A stretch of DNA of 64,000 nucleotides from Eubacteriaceae bacterium (GCA_902363805.1 CABJBF010000001.1:620001-684000), one strand, 5' to 3'. Counted from the first letter of the stretch, positions 34,835 through 45,289 are shown. The notes: generated by a model from the sequence alone, not told the origin. Translations and numbers: made by a program.

Positions 34835-36277
34835 ATGAATAATATCGAGCTTCAACAAAATTGGGAAGATGATGGACTGCATGAAGAATGTGGTGTGTTT
34901 GGTATGTATGATTTAGATGGCAATGATATTGCATCATCCATTTATTATGGATTATTTGCACTGCAACACAGAGGACAGGAAAGCTGTGGTATTGCTGTAT
35001 CAGACACGTTTGGACCTAGAAAAGTGGATCTGTTAAAAGGAATGGGACTTGTAAATGAAGTATTTAACAGCGAAAATTTGTCAAAACTTCACGGAAATAT
35101 CGGTGTAGGACATGTTCGTTATTCTACAGCAGGTGAAAGTATTCCTAGTAATGCACAGCCGCTTGTAATCAATTATGTTAAAGGAACATTGATGCTTGCT
35201 CACAATGGTAATTTGATTAATGCAAATGAACTTCGTGACGAATTAGCATATACAGGAGCAATTTTCCAGACAACAATTGATTCGGAAGTTATTGCTTATC
35301 TTGTTGCAAGAGAAAGAATTAATACAAAGACAGCACAGGAAGCAGTTACAAATGCGATGAAGAAATTAAGAGGTGCTTATGCACTAGTAATTTCAAGTCC
35401 ACGAAAACTTATTGGTGCAAGAGACCCATTTGGTTTTAAACCATTATGTATTGGCAAAAGGGACAATGCTTATATTTTAGCATCTGAAACATGTGCCCTT
35501 GATACAATTGGTGCTGAATTTGTAAGAGATGTACTTCCGGGAGAAGTTGTAACTATTGACAAGGATGGAATTAAATCAGATACATCAATGTGTCTTCCTA
35601 AGGCAAAAGAAGCAAGATGTGTATTTGAATATATTTACTTTGCAAGACCGGACAGCAATTTTGATGGAGTGAGTGTATATCATTCAAGAATTATGGCAGG
35701 AAGATTCCTTGCTATGGATTCACCGGTTGAAGCAGATGTTGTTGTGGGTGTACCTGAATCAGGAAATGCAGCAGCCATGGGTTATGCAATGGAATCAGGA
35801 ATCCCTTACGGAACAGCATTTGTCAAAAACAGTTATGTTGGTCGTACATTTATTAAACCTCAGCAAAAGAGCAGGGAATCAAGTGTTAGAATTAAATTAA
35901 ATGTTTTAAAAGAGGCAGTTTGTGGTAGACGAGTAATAATGATTGATGATTCAATTGTAAGAGGAACCACAAGTGATAGAATTGTTCAGATGTTAAAGGA
36001 TGCAGGTGCCACAGAGGTACATGTAAGAATCAGTTCACCACCATTCTTATATGAATGTTATTTTGGAACTGATATACCATCAAGAGATCAGTTAATTGCC
36101 CACAATAGAACAATAGAAGAAATCAACGAAATAATCGGTGCAGATTCATTAGGATACCTCAGAGTTGAAAGATTAAAAGAAATCGCAGGCGGACTTGGAA
36201 TTTGCACAGGATGTTTTGATGAAAAATATCCAATGGAGCCACCAAGAGAGGATATCCGTGGAGAATATATAAAATAA
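34835..36277 (+). CDS. purF: Amidophosphoribosyltransferase
   Basis: 480 residues. A short propeptide ends before ECGVFGMYD, giving the N-terminal nucleophile Cys of the glutaminase domain. The PRTase domain has IMIDDSIVRGTTSDRIV, the PRPP-binding loop. Cys pattern near the end (GGLGICTGCFDEKYP) fits the Bacillus type with an iron-sulfur cluster. It commits PRPP to purine synthesis. purB follows after 23 bases. AGGTGGAG is upstream. Confidence 0.95.
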   Translation: MNNIELQQNWEDDGLHEECGVFGMYDLDGNDIASSIYYGLFALQHRGQESCGIAVSDTFGPRKVDLLKGMGLVNEVFNSENLSKLHGNIGVGHVRYSTAGESIPSNAQPLVINYVKGTLMLAHNGNLINANELRDELAYTGAIFQTTIDSEVIAYLVARERINTKTAQEAVTNAMKKLRGAYALVISSPRKLIGARDPFGFKPLCIGKRDNAYILASETCALDTIGAEFVRDVLPGEVVTIDKDGIKSDTSMCLPKAKEARCVFEYIYFARPDSNFDGVSVYHSRIMAGRFLAMDSPVEADVVVGVPESGNAAAMGYAMESGIPYGTAFVKNSYVGRTFIKPQQKSRESSVRIKLNVLKEAVCGRRVIMIDDSIVRGTTSDRIVQMLKDAGATEVHVRISSPPFLYECYFGTDIPSRDQLIAHNRTIEEINEIIGADSLGYLRVERLKEIAGGLGICTGCFDEKYPMEPPREDIRGEYIK

Positions 36278-36300
36278 GGTCAAATGTTAAGGAGGAATTT

Positions 36301-37731
36301 ATGAACGACAGATACCAAAGCCCATTATCAGAAAGATATGCAAGTAAGGAAATGCAGTATATTTTTTCACCTGATATGAAATTTAAAACATGGAGAAAAT
36401 TATGGATTGCATTAGCAGAATCTGAAATGGAATTAGGATTAAACATTACACAGGAACAGATTGATGAACTTAAGGCTCATGCAGATGATATTAACTACGA
36501 TGTAGCAAAAGAAAGAGAAAAATTAGTTCGTCATGACGTAATGTCTCATGTTTATGCTTATGGTCAGCAGTGTCCTAAGGCAAAGGGAATTATCCATTTA
36601 GGAGCAACATCATGTTACGTTGGTGATAACACAGATATAATTATAATGACAGAAGCTTTAAAACTTGTTAGAAAGAAATTAATTAACGTTATCAATGAAC
36701 TTGCTAAATTTGCTGATAAATATAAATCTCAGCCTACATTGGCTTTTACACATTTTCAGCCTGCGCAGCCTACAACAGTAGGTAAGAGAGCAACATTATG
36801 GTTAATGGAATTAAAATTAGATTTAGACGATTTAAATTACATGATTGACAGCATGATGTTGTTAGGTTCTAAAGGAACAACAGGAACACAGGCAAGTTTC
36901 CTTGAATTATTTGAAGGAGACCATGAAAAGATTAAAGAACTTGAAAATAAGATTGCAAAGAAAATGGGATTTGAAAAATGCTTCCCTGTTTCAGGACAGA
37001 CTTATTCAAGAAAGATGGATACAAGAGTATTAAACGTTGTTGCAGGAATCGCAGCAAGTGCTCATAAATTTTCAAATGATATTCGTTTGTTACAGCATTT
37101 GAAAGAAATTGAAGAACCATTTGAAAAGAATCAGATAGGTTCATCAGCAATGGCTTACAAGAGAAATCCTATGAGAAGTGAAAGAATCGCATCTCTTGCA
37201 AATTATGTTATGGTTACAGCATTAAATCCGGCTATTACATCAGCAACACAGTGGTTTGAAAGAACATTAGATGATTCAGCAAATAAGAGATTAAGCGTTC
37301 CTGAATGCTTCCTTGCTATCGATGGAATTCTTGATTTATACTTAAATGTAGTAGATGGTTTAGTTGTATATCCAAAGGTTATTGAAAAGAGACTCATGAG
37401 TGAACTTCCATTTATGGCAACAGAAAATATTATGATGGATGCCGTTAAAGCAGGTGGCGACCGTCAGGAAATGCACGAAAAGATTCGTACACTTTCAATG
37501 GAAGCAGGAAAGAACGTTAAGGAAAAAGGCTTAGACAACAATTTACTTGAACTTATTGCAAATGACCCATCATTTAACATGAGTTTAGAAGACTTACAGA
37601 AGACAATGGACCCAAGTAAGTATGTAGGACGTTCACCTGAACAGGTTGAAGAATTCTTAAGAGATGAAATTCAGCCAATTCTTGATGCAAATAAAGAAAT
37701 CTTAGGATTAACAGCAACAATTAACGTATAA
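36301..37731 (+). CDS. purB: Adenylosuccinate lyase
   Basis: 476 residues of the fumarase/aspartase superfamily. HLGATSCYVGDNTD, THFQPAQPTTVGKRA and the signature loop GSSAMAYKRNPMRSERI are conserved; the Ser in GSSAM is the catalytic base. It acts twice in purine synthesis, on SAICAR and on adenylosuccinate. It is co-transcribed with purF (gap 23 bases, AAGGAGG). Confidence 0.94.
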   Translation: MNDRYQSPLSERYASKEMQYIFSPDMKFKTWRKLWIALAESEMELGLNITQEQIDELKAHADDINYDVAKEREKLVRHDVMSHVYAYGQQCPKAKGIIHLGATSCYVGDNTDIIIMTEALKLVRKKLINVINELAKFADKYKSQPTLAFTHFQPAQPTTVGKRATLWLMELKLDLDDLNYMIDSMMLLGSKGTTGTQASFLELFEGDHEKIKELENKIAKKMGFEKCFPVSGQTYSRKMDTRVLNVVAGIAASAHKFSNDIRLLQHLKEIEEPFEKNQIGSSAMAYKRNPMRSERIASLANYVMVTALNPAITSATQWFERTLDDSANKRLSVPECFLAIDGILDLYLNVVDGLVVYPKVIEKRLMSELPFMATENIMMDAVKAGGDRQEMHEKIRTLSMEAGKNVKEKGLDNNLLELIANDPSFNMSLEDLQKTMDPSKYVGRSPEQVEEFLRDEIQPILDANKEILGLTATINV

Positions 37732-37795
37732 ATTTAATGTGACGTAATTGTGAACAAGCAATAAAGTCTTTAAATATTAAATAAAATGTGATAAA

Positions 37796-37836
37796 ATCGG
37801 TTGTATGTGTGTGACACGAAATACAACTGATTTTTT
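37796..37836 (+). terminator. Terminator after purB
   Basis: ATCGGTTGTAT (37796-37806) pairs with ATACAACTGAT (37821-37831, one G-U), followed by six T. It lies only 25 bases before the next start, so it could also act as an attenuator for the lipoprotein genes. Confidence 0.75.
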
Positions 37837-37860
37837 CAGTTATGAAAAGAGGAGAACAAG

Positions 37861-39117
37861 ATGTTTAAGAAAAGTTTAGCAGTGGCAATGGCTGTGATGA
37901 TGACAGTATCATTAGCAGGATGCGCCGCAGGGGAGAAGATAGCAGATGCTACAGGAAATAGAAGCGACTATGACAAATGTAAATCAAGTTACTATGGAAC
38001 AGTTAAGTTAGCTGATTACGATGAATTTGAAATGTACTCAGATGAAGTTAATATTTCAGACGATGATGTAGATAGTGAAATTAACTCAGTACTTGAATCA
38101 GATAAGTCTTACGAAGATACAGATGAAACAGATGTTACAGATAAGTCAATTGTTGACATCAGTTATGTTGGAACAGTTAAGGTAAAGAAAAAAGATTTTG
38201 CATTTGATGGTGGTACAGCAGATAACCAGACATTAGATATTGCAAACAGTTCATATATTGAAGGATTTGCTGAAGGTTTAGTTGGACATAAAGTAGGAGA
38301 AAAGGTTGAATTAAACTTAACATTCCCTGAAAACTATACAAATTCAACAAAAGATGCTGATGGTAACGAACTTAAATTAGCAGGAAAGAAAGTTAAATTT
38401 GAAGTAACAATTAATAAGATTGTAAAAGAAGTTACGCCTGAACTTACAGATGATTATGTAAAGAAGAATTTAAAGGACAAATATGGTGTAGAAACAGCCA
38501 ACGGCTTAAAAGAGTATTTTAAGAATCAGTTAGAAATTTCAAATGTTGGAAAAACAAATGCATTAGCTGATTACGTTGAAAAATGTGATGTCAAAGTAGA
38601 TGAAGATGGCGTAAAGAAAGAGGTTGATAAACAGCTTTCAAGCTTTAAGGATACATTAGAACAGCAGTCAATGACAATGGATGATTACCTTACACAGTAT
38701 GGTAATGGAGAATCAGAAGCAGACTTAAAGAAACAGATAAAAGAAAGTATTACAAATCAGTTTAAGACATACGCAGTTATTTGTGCAGTAGTTGAAAAAT
38801 CAGGAACAGTATTAAAAGAAGAAAGATACAATAAATGGTTAAAGCAGATTGCAGCACAGAGCCAGTATGAAAAGGTTGATGACTTTATCAGTGCTTATGA
38901 ACAGTACTATAAATCATATTACGGACAGGAAATTGATGCTGAAGATACATTTACAATTCAGTGCACATATCTTGATGCAATGGAAATCTTAATTGATAAA
39001 GGAAATGTTAAGAAAGGTACAAGACCTGAAGAAACAACAACAGAAGAAGCAACAACAGCAGCAGAAGATACATCAGTAGAAGAGACAACAGAGGCAGAAG
39101 AAACAACAGCTGAATAA
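37861..39117 (+). CDS. Trigger-factor-like foldase lipoprotein with FKBP domain (paralogue 1)
   Basis: 418 residues. Signal peptide with lipobox SLAGC gives a lipidated Cys near residue 21. Residues about 100-190 form an FKBP-type prolyl isomerase domain (VDISYVGTV, FDGGTADNQTLDI, YIEGFAEGLVGHKVGEKVEL). Residues 190-390 resemble the helical trigger-factor C-terminal chaperone arms. The last 30 residues are Glu/Thr-rich (ETTTEEATT and similar). It probably helps exported proteins fold at the outer face of the membrane. A second, similar copy follows. Its promoter is not obvious downstream of the purB terminator. Confidence 0.83.
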   Translation: MFKKSLAVAMAVMMTVSLAGCAAGEKIADATGNRSDYDKCKSSYYGTVKLADYDEFEMYSDEVNISDDDVDSEINSVLESDKSYEDTDETDVTDKSIVDISYVGTVKVKKKDFAFDGGTADNQTLDIANSSYIEGFAEGLVGHKVGEKVELNLTFPENYTNSTKDADGNELKLAGKKVKFEVTINKIVKEVTPELTDDYVKKNLKDKYGVETANGLKEYFKNQLEISNVGKTNALADYVEKCDVKVDEDGVKKEVDKQLSSFKDTLEQQSMTMDDYLTQYGNGESEADLKKQIKESITNQFKTYAVICAVVEKSGTVLKEERYNKWLKQIAAQSQYEKVDDFISAYEQYYKSYYGQEIDAEDTFTIQCTYLDAMEILIDKGNVKKGTRPEETTTEEATTAAEDTSVEETTEAEETTAE

Positions 39118-39149
39118 TTGGTGGGATTACTATAAAGGAGCGTATTACA

Positions 39150-40334
39150 ATGAAAAAAGCTATAGCATTAACACTTACATTAGCAATGGCAGTAACAATG
39201 GCAGTAACAATGGCAGGTTGTGGTAATAACCAGAAGGGAACTGTTACTAGTGCCAGTGGTAAAAAGATTTCAACAGATTTAATAAAGGGTTCAATTAAAC
39301 TTGCTGATTACAAAGGATTAGAAGTTTATGAAGATGAAATTAAAGTTGAAGATACAGAAGTTCAGAGTCAGATAGACAACCTTTTAAAAGAAAAGCAGGA
39401 CAGCAATGTAGTTACAAAGGGTAAGGTTGTAGAATCTGATACAGTTAATATTGACTATACAGGAACAATTAAGTTAAATGGCGAAGATTTCAAATTTGAC
39501 GGTGGTTCAGCAACTAATTATGATTTAGACCTTGACAACAGTCAGTTTATAGATGGATTTGCAGAAGGTCTTATAGGACATGAAGTTGGCGAAGAAGTAA
39601 CTCTTAACCTTAAGTTCCCTAAAGATTATTCACAGACATCTAAAGATGCAGATGGCAATGAATTAACTCTTGCAGGAAAGAAAGTTAAATTCGTAGTAAA
39701 GATTAATTCAAGAAAAGTTCTTCCTGAACTTACTGATAAATTTGTAAAGAAGAATTACAAAAAACAGTACGGAACAAAGACAGTAGATGAATTAAAGAGC
39801 TATATAAGCAATCAGCTTAGAACAAATAAAATTGTAAATGCAGTATTTAGTGATTATGTTGATAAATGTGATGTTACAGCTTACGATGAAAAAGAAGTTG
39901 AAAGCATAGAAGATTTCAATAACAGCGCAATGGCTTCACGTCTTCAGTCTCAGTACAAGACAAATCTTGACACATATCTTAAAGCCTGCAAGATGTCAAA
40001 GAAAGACTGGAACAAGAAGATGGAAGATTCAGCACAAAAAACTGCTAAGCAGGCAATGGTAATTGAAGGAATTGCAATTAGCGAAGGTCTTTGGGCATCA
40101 GAAAAAGATTACAATGCAGGACTTAAGAAAGTAGCTACATCAATGGGATATAAGTCTGTTGATGAATTAGAATCATATTTTACACAGTATCAGGCATACT
40201 ATGGACAGGTTATTATTAAAGAATCAGTTGCATTTAACGAAGCTGTAAATCAGCTTATCGCAGATAATGCAAAAATATTAGAAGGTTCAAGACCGGCAGA
40301 CGAGACAACAACAGAAGAAACAACAGCTGAGTAG
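39150..40334 (+). CDS. Trigger-factor-like foldase lipoprotein with FKBP domain (paralogue 2)
   Basis: 394 residues, same architecture as the gene before it: signal with MAGC lipobox, FKBP domain (VNIDYTGTIKLNGEDFKFDGG, FIDGFAEGLIGHEVGEEVTL), trigger-factor-like C-terminal arms and a short Glu/Thr tail ending EETTAE, identical to the end of paralogue 1. The signal peptide contains a 12-base tandem duplication (encoding AVTM twice). The two probably arose by tandem duplication and form one operon (gap 32 bases). Confidence 0.83.
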   Translation: MKKAIALTLTLAMAVTMAVTMAGCGNNQKGTVTSASGKKISTDLIKGSIKLADYKGLEVYEDEIKVEDTEVQSQIDNLLKEKQDSNVVTKGKVVESDTVNIDYTGTIKLNGEDFKFDGGSATNYDLDLDNSQFIDGFAEGLIGHEVGEEVTLNLKFPKDYSQTSKDADGNELTLAGKKVKFVVKINSRKVLPELTDKFVKKNYKKQYGTKTVDELKSYISNQLRTNKIVNAVFSDYVDKCDVTAYDEKEVESIEDFNNSAMASRLQSQYKTNLDTYLKACKMSKKDWNKKMEDSAQKTAKQAMVIEGIAISEGLWASEKDYNAGLKKVATSMGYKSVDELESYFTQYQAYYGQVIIKESVAFNEAVNQLIADNAKILEGSRPADETTTEETTAE

Positions 40335-40358
40335 AATAAATAAGGTTAAGGAAGTTAG

Positions 40359-42296
40359 ATGAAGAATATATCATTAAAAAAAGTTAAACCTCAGATTCGA
40401 ATTATTTTAGAAATTGCATTTGCAATAATTATTGCAGTTGTAATTGAATTTGGGATGAACTATCCTTCCCTGACAAAAAGCTATGAAGCAGTTTTGTTTA
40501 GTGATTCAGGTGAATTGAATGAAGATGGCGATTTAGTTTATTCACAGAATATGGACAAGGCTGTTTACGTAAACAAATTAAAAATTAAAGCTGAGACTTT
40601 GGAGAAAAATTCATACATGGTAGTGGCTACCGTTGTTAATGATTTTGGAAAGACAAAGTCAGTTGAAATTACAGATAAGGCATACCCGGAATTCGGGTAT
40701 GCCTATACGAATGTTAGGGAGAAAGTTTCAAAACTCCAGGTAATATTTACTTCTCCGGAAAAAATCAATGTAAGTGAGATATCATATTCAAATAAGGCGA
40801 ATTTTAACGGCTATAGAATGGCATTTTTTGCTTTAGTTATTTTCTTAGGCCTGATATTAATTTTTGAAAGAGAAATATATTTGAAAAAAGTCCAGATTTT
40901 CTATCTTATATTTGCACTTGGATTTGGAAGTCTGATTATTATGGCTTCAGGTCCTGTGTCAACGACATGGGATGAAGAAGTTCATTATAATTCAATTTAT
41001 ACATTAAATTTTCATCAGAAAGTTAATTGGAATGAAGCGTCAAAGTTAAATTGCACAAGAGAGGCTCCGGTAGCAAATACAAGAGAAGAGCTTAAAATGT
41101 TAAACAAGTACATGAATAACATTTCTAATAATGCATTAAAATCGCAGAAACCGGTTGGACTTATCAATAAAGGATATATAGTTTATCTGCCGATGATTGT
41201 AAGTTATCATATTTGTGAGGCGATAGGATTGCCTTATACGATGCAGTATACAATTGGAAGATTTGGAAATCTTATATTCTGTGCATTGCTTAATTTCTTT
41301 GTTATTTATGTGGCAAGGAGAAAGAAGTTACTTGTTGCTACATTAGCATTAATGCCTACTTTATTATTTCAGGCAAGTTTATACACTTATGATGGAGTAA
41401 TATTTGCATGTATGAATCTTGGATTTGTACTTTGGACGAATTTAATGGATGACACAAATAATGACAAAGAAACGACATGGAAACAGATTGCACTTGTGGC
41501 AGTGTTGCTTGGCATAGGATGTATTGCGAAACCGGTTTATTTTCCTGTTATGATTTTAATGGTTCCTATATTGTGGAAAATGATAAAGGACAGAGTGAAA
41601 GAATCCGCTAATGGAAAGAGGACAATAGTTCTTATAGCAGTTGCAGTAATTGCAGTGTGTATGGTTATGGCACTAATTTCCATGAGGCATATAATCATAA
41701 ATTTATTATATGGTAATTCAGGTTATGGTGGAGATACCAGAGGTGGAAATACGGGAATTATCGGTCAGTTAGTTTCAATAATTAAACATCCGATAGCATT
41801 TATTAAGATGTTCATCCATGAGATATTTACTTTTGATAATTTTAGAAACTTTGGAGATAAGACTAAAAACCAGTTTTTACCAAGTAATTTAATGTTTTTA
41901 AATTTATATGGACTTGGAATGCTAAAAGATGCATGGTCATTTGTTCTATTACCTGTTCTTGCAATGTTGTTTTTAACAAATACAGATGATGAACAAAATG
42001 AACCTAAAAATATAAAGACAATTAGAGTTGTAAATGGAATTGCAGTTGTATGTAGTGTGGCTTTGGTATGGCTTGCTATGTATCTGGCATTTACACCTAT
42101 TGGAGCGGATGCAATAGAAGGAGTTCAGGCAAGATATTTTATACCGCTTTTGCTTCCGGCTGCGTACACTTTATGGAATAACAGAATTCAGATAAAGGTA
42201 TCAAAGCAGCGATATTATCAAATTGTGCTAGGAGCAGCATTGGTGTTAGCCGGTGTATGCTTTTATCAAACGTTAATCTGTGGTAGATTAATATAA
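40359..42296 (+). CDS. DUF2142-family polytopic membrane protein
   Basis: 645 residues: an N-terminal helix, an extracytoplasmic segment of about 120 residues and then about ten more helices. GPVSTTWDEEVHYNSIYTLNF carries the acidic pair after the first loop that is shared with DUF2142/GT-C-type glycosyltransferases, and PTLLFQASLYTYDGVIFACMNLGF is another conserved stretch. It may transfer sugars from lipid carriers to a cell-surface polymer; the substrate is unknown. It follows the foldase lipoproteins by 24 bases. Confidence 0.72.
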   Translation: MKNISLKKVKPQIRIILEIAFAIIIAVVIEFGMNYPSLTKSYEAVLFSDSGELNEDGDLVYSQNMDKAVYVNKLKIKAETLEKNSYMVVATVVNDFGKTKSVEITDKAYPEFGYAYTNVREKVSKLQVIFTSPEKINVSEISYSNKANFNGYRMAFFALVIFLGLILIFEREIYLKKVQIFYLIFALGFGSLIIMASGPVSTTWDEEVHYNSIYTLNFHQKVNWNEASKLNCTREAPVANTREELKMLNKYMNNISNNALKSQKPVGLINKGYIVYLPMIVSYHICEAIGLPYTMQYTIGRFGNLIFCALLNFFVIYVARRKKLLVATLALMPTLLFQASLYTYDGVIFACMNLGFVLWTNLMDDTNNDKETTWKQIALVAVLLGIGCIAKPVYFPVMILMVPILWKMIKDRVKESANGKRTIVLIAVAVIAVCMVMALISMRHIIINLLYGNSGYGGDTRGGNTGIIGQLVSIIKHPIAFIKMFIHEIFTFDNFRNFGDKTKNQFLPSNLMFLNLYGLGMLKDAWSFVLLPVLAMLFLTNTDDEQNEPKNIKTIRVVNGIAVVCSVALVWLAMYLAFTPIGADAIEGVQARYFIPLLLPAAYTLWNNRIQIKVSKQRYYQIVLGAALVLAGVCFYQTLICGRLI

Positions 42297-42313
42297 ACTT
42301 TAGGAGGAAAAAA

Positions 42314-43756
42314 ATGAACAAAAACGAGAAAAACACAATTGGTGAATACGGTATTTACGATGCCAGTGTTCTTGGAGTACCAAAGATGCTTGTACTTGGT
42401 TTACAGCATACTTTCGCTATGTTTGGTGCAACAGTATTAGTTCCACTTCTTACAGGATTGGATGTTGCAACAACATTATTAATGGCAGGTTTAGGAACTT
42501 TATTATTCCACTTTATTACAGGTAGAAAAGTTCCTGCATTCCTTGGCTCATCATTTGCCTTTTTAGGTGGATATGCAGCTGTAGTCGGATTGAAGCCTGA
42601 AGGCTCAGATATTAATATGCTTCCATATGCATGTTTGGGTGTTGCTGTGGCAGGTCTTTTATATTTGGTAGTTGCAGCATTGTTTGCAATATTTGATATA
42701 AAGAAGATTATGAAATTCTTCCCACCTGTTGTAACAGGACCAATTATTGTAGCAATCGGTTTAAGCCTTGCAGGAAGTGCAGTTTCAAACTGTCAGACAA
42801 ACTGGGTTATCGCTTTAATTGCATTAGGTGCAGTTATCGTATTTAACATTTGGGGAAGAGGGATGGCAAAAATCCTTCCAATTCTTTTAGGTGTATTAGT
42901 AGCAATTGCAATAGCAGTTATTTTAGCTATCACAACAGGAAGTCATGTATGGGTTGATGGAAATGAATATGTGGCAATGTTTGGAAACCCAAATTTCTTA
43001 TTAGTATCAATTGATAAATGGGTTAACTTTAAAAATGCAGCTTGGATTGGATTACCAATTCATGGTAATGAAATTGTATTTGGTAATGTGCCGGATGCTA
43101 AATTAGCAGTAAGTGCAATTATCGCTGTTGTTCCAATCGCTATTGCAACAATGATGGAACATATCGGAGATATTTCAGCAATCAGTGCAACAACAGAAAG
43201 AAACTTCCTTGCTAATCCTGGTCTTAAGAGAACATTAGTAGGAGATGGTCTTGCAACAACTCTTTCAGCTTTATTTGGTGGACCAGCTAACACAACATAT
43301 GGTGAAAACACAGGTGTTCTTGCTTTAACAAAGGTTTATGATCCAAAGGTAGTTCAAATTGCAGCAGTATTTTCAATCTTACTTTCATTCTCACCGAAGG
43401 TAGCAGCAGGAATTAATCTTTTACCAACAGGTATCATCGGTGGTATTTCATTCGTACTTTACGGAATGATTTCAAGTATCGGTATCAGAAACATGGTAGA
43501 AAATAAAGTTGATTTAACAAAGAGCAGAAACCTTATGGTTGCCGCAATTATTTTAGTATGTGCATTAGGTATTACATCAATTGACTTCTCAATCGGAAAC
43601 TTTGATATTAGCCTTACATCACTTGCAGTTGCCGCAATCGCAGGTATTTTATTAAATGCAATTCTTCCTGGAAATGACTATGAATTTAATGATGAAGAAT
43701 TAGTTGAAAAAGAAATTGAAGAAGAAGTTGCAGCACAAAAGACTGAACAGAAATAG
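42314..43756 (+). CDS. Uracil/xanthine permease (NCS2/UraA family)
   Basis: 480 residues with about 14 helices. GLQHTFAMFGATVLVPLLTG is the N-terminal NCS2 signature; PAFLGSSFAFLGGYAAV, GPIIVAIGLSLAGSA, MMEHIGDISAISATTERNF and GGPANTTYGENTGVLALTKVYDP match the UraA substrate site. Uracil uptake is most likely. TTTAGGAGG is 7 bases before the ATG and the gene follows the DUF2142 gene by only 17 bases. A charged cytoplasmic tail ends the protein. Confidence 0.88.
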   Translation: MNKNEKNTIGEYGIYDASVLGVPKMLVLGLQHTFAMFGATVLVPLLTGLDVATTLLMAGLGTLLFHFITGRKVPAFLGSSFAFLGGYAAVVGLKPEGSDINMLPYACLGVAVAGLLYLVVAALFAIFDIKKIMKFFPPVVTGPIIVAIGLSLAGSAVSNCQTNWVIALIALGAVIVFNIWGRGMAKILPILLGVLVAIAIAVILAITTGSHVWVDGNEYVAMFGNPNFLLVSIDKWVNFKNAAWIGLPIHGNEIVFGNVPDAKLAVSAIIAVVPIAIATMMEHIGDISAISATTERNFLANPGLKRTLVGDGLATTLSALFGGPANTTYGENTGVLALTKVYDPKVVQIAAVFSILLSFSPKVAAGINLLPTGIIGGISFVLYGMISSIGIRNMVENKVDLTKSRNLMVAAIILVCALGITSIDFSIGNFDISLTSLAVAAIAGILLNAILPGNDYEFNDEELVEKEIEEEVAAQKTEQK

Positions 43757-43789
43757 AAACGCAGAAAAATAGATTACAGATAAATTAAA

Positions 43790-43830
43790 ACCTTCAAAAT
43801 GGGAGAAATCTTATTTTGAAGGTTTTTTAT
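43790..43830 (+). terminator. Terminator after the permease gene
   Basis: ACCTTCAAAAT (43790-43800) pairs with ATTTTGAAGGT (43813-43823), followed by TTTTTATTTTG. Confidence 0.85.
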
Positions 43831-44040
43831 TTTGTAAAGTATGCTTTTTTGTACAAATAAAGAAATATACCGATTTTGACTTCAGTATTTGTATTGTTAT
43901 ATATAGGCAATGTAATTTTTAATTAAATTGATAAATCATTTTATTATATTAATGAAAAAAAGGATATATTTATTATTATTTATTATTACACGAATAATAA
44001 AATATAAAATATACAAATATATCATAGAAGAAAGCATATG
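43831..44040. other. Very AT-rich gap at the left edge of an accessory stretch
   Basis: About 210 bases of sequence rich in TTATTATT and AATATA runs, with no frame of note and no clear structure. It marks the boundary between housekeeping genes and the accessory stretch to the right. Confidence 0.55.
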
Positions 44041-44068
44041 TTGACAAAAATATTGTTAATGATATAAT
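44041..44068 (+). promoter_or_regulatory. Promoter of the decayed peptidase gene
   Basis: TTGACA (44041-44046), 16-base spacer, TATAAT (44063-44068). Confidence 0.65.
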
Positions 44069-44106
44069 TGAATTAAAAATATATAGTAACAGGAGGTAAG
44101 AATATA

Positions 44107-45284
44107 ATGAAAGAAAAATTGTATGGAGCGAAGAAGGTTTATTTAAAAGTAATGATTGTATTGACTATGTTATTTATTTTTAATAATTTTGAGATATACG
44201 CCAATACTAATTGTACTGAAATGTATCAAAGCAGATATGAAAAATTATTACAAGAGATTAAGAATAAATCTGAATTTGTTATTAAAAATAATTACGATGA
44301 TATTTTGTCAATTGTAGATGAAAGTTTAATGGAATTAGGACTTAAAAATTTAGAGGTTAATTAATTAAAAGTTGAGAAACCATATATTATATATTCATTT
44401 GATAGTAAATGTAACGAGATATATTATTATCCGGTTAGTGATTGTTTATCGGATAAAATAGTATTCTGTATTCAAGTTATAGATAATAATGGAGAGTGGT
44501 CGTATGATATAGGAACTGAATATGTAGAAATACTAAACAAATTACAATATAAATCTCATAACTATATTTTTTATACATATGAAAATAAGATTTTTGTAGA
44601 TGATGGTAATGAATTATACAATTTAGATGGTTCTTATGTAGAGAGAAAAAAAAGCTATTTGTTAAAAATGAATATGAATAAAAAAATTGATTACATAATA
44701 AAAGGGATAAATATAAAAAATGATACTAATAGTGGAACTATTAGTTGTGAAATAGCTGATAAGGCGACATATACCCCGGAATTTCTCAATACAGCAAGTA
44801 ATGTAGTTGTATGTGGATTGTTTAATCAACAAGGGCAAGGAAAATATGGATTATGTTGGGCGGCATCTGTTGCAACTATAGTAAACTATAGAAATGGAAC
44901 GGCATATACAGCTAAAAATGTTGCGGATAGAATGGGAATAGAATGGGAATAGAATATAATACAGGTGGAACATTAGAAAATGCGTCTTTAGCATTAAATC
45001 TATATGGAGTTATGTATAAGGCAATATATAACCAAATTAGTTGGACTCTGGTAAAAAAGAATATTGATCAGAAGAGACATATTTATGTTGCAGCAACTTC
45101 GAGTGGAAACGGACATGCGGTTGCATGTTTTGGATATAAAGTTAATAATCAGAAAAAGTATGTATATTTTTGGAATCCTGGTACACAGAGTACTTCTATT
45201 GTATTATACAAAACGGCCGGAACAACGTTTTCATATAATAATAGTGTATGGACTTGGAAATATACAGCTGCTAGAAATGGATAA
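44107..45284 (+). pseudogene. Secreted papain-like (C39/C70-type) cysteine peptidase, inactivated
   Basis: The gene begins with a signal peptide (YLKVMIVLTMLFIFNNFEIYA). An in-frame TAA at 44362 interrupts a frame that continues open in the same phase to 44952. There the 11-base unit GAATGGGAATA is present twice (about 44931-44953), shifting the frame. Removing one unit restores DRMGIEYNTGGTLENASLAL and the remainder to 45284. The repaired protein has QGKYGLCWAASVATIVNYRNG (Cys), SGNGHAVACFGYK (His) and VYFWNPG (Asn/Pro), the triad region of papain-like surface peptidases or toxin-processing peptidases. Upstream a promoter and GGAGG are intact, so decay looks recent. Confidence 0.8.
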
Positions 45285-45289
45285 GAGTA

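Noticed and set aside
43837..43852. TAAAGTATGCTTTTTTG shared with the sequence after the 113-bp element (46765-46781)
   Set aside because: A short AT-rich match after two terminator-like stems; too little to argue for a repeat or binding site.
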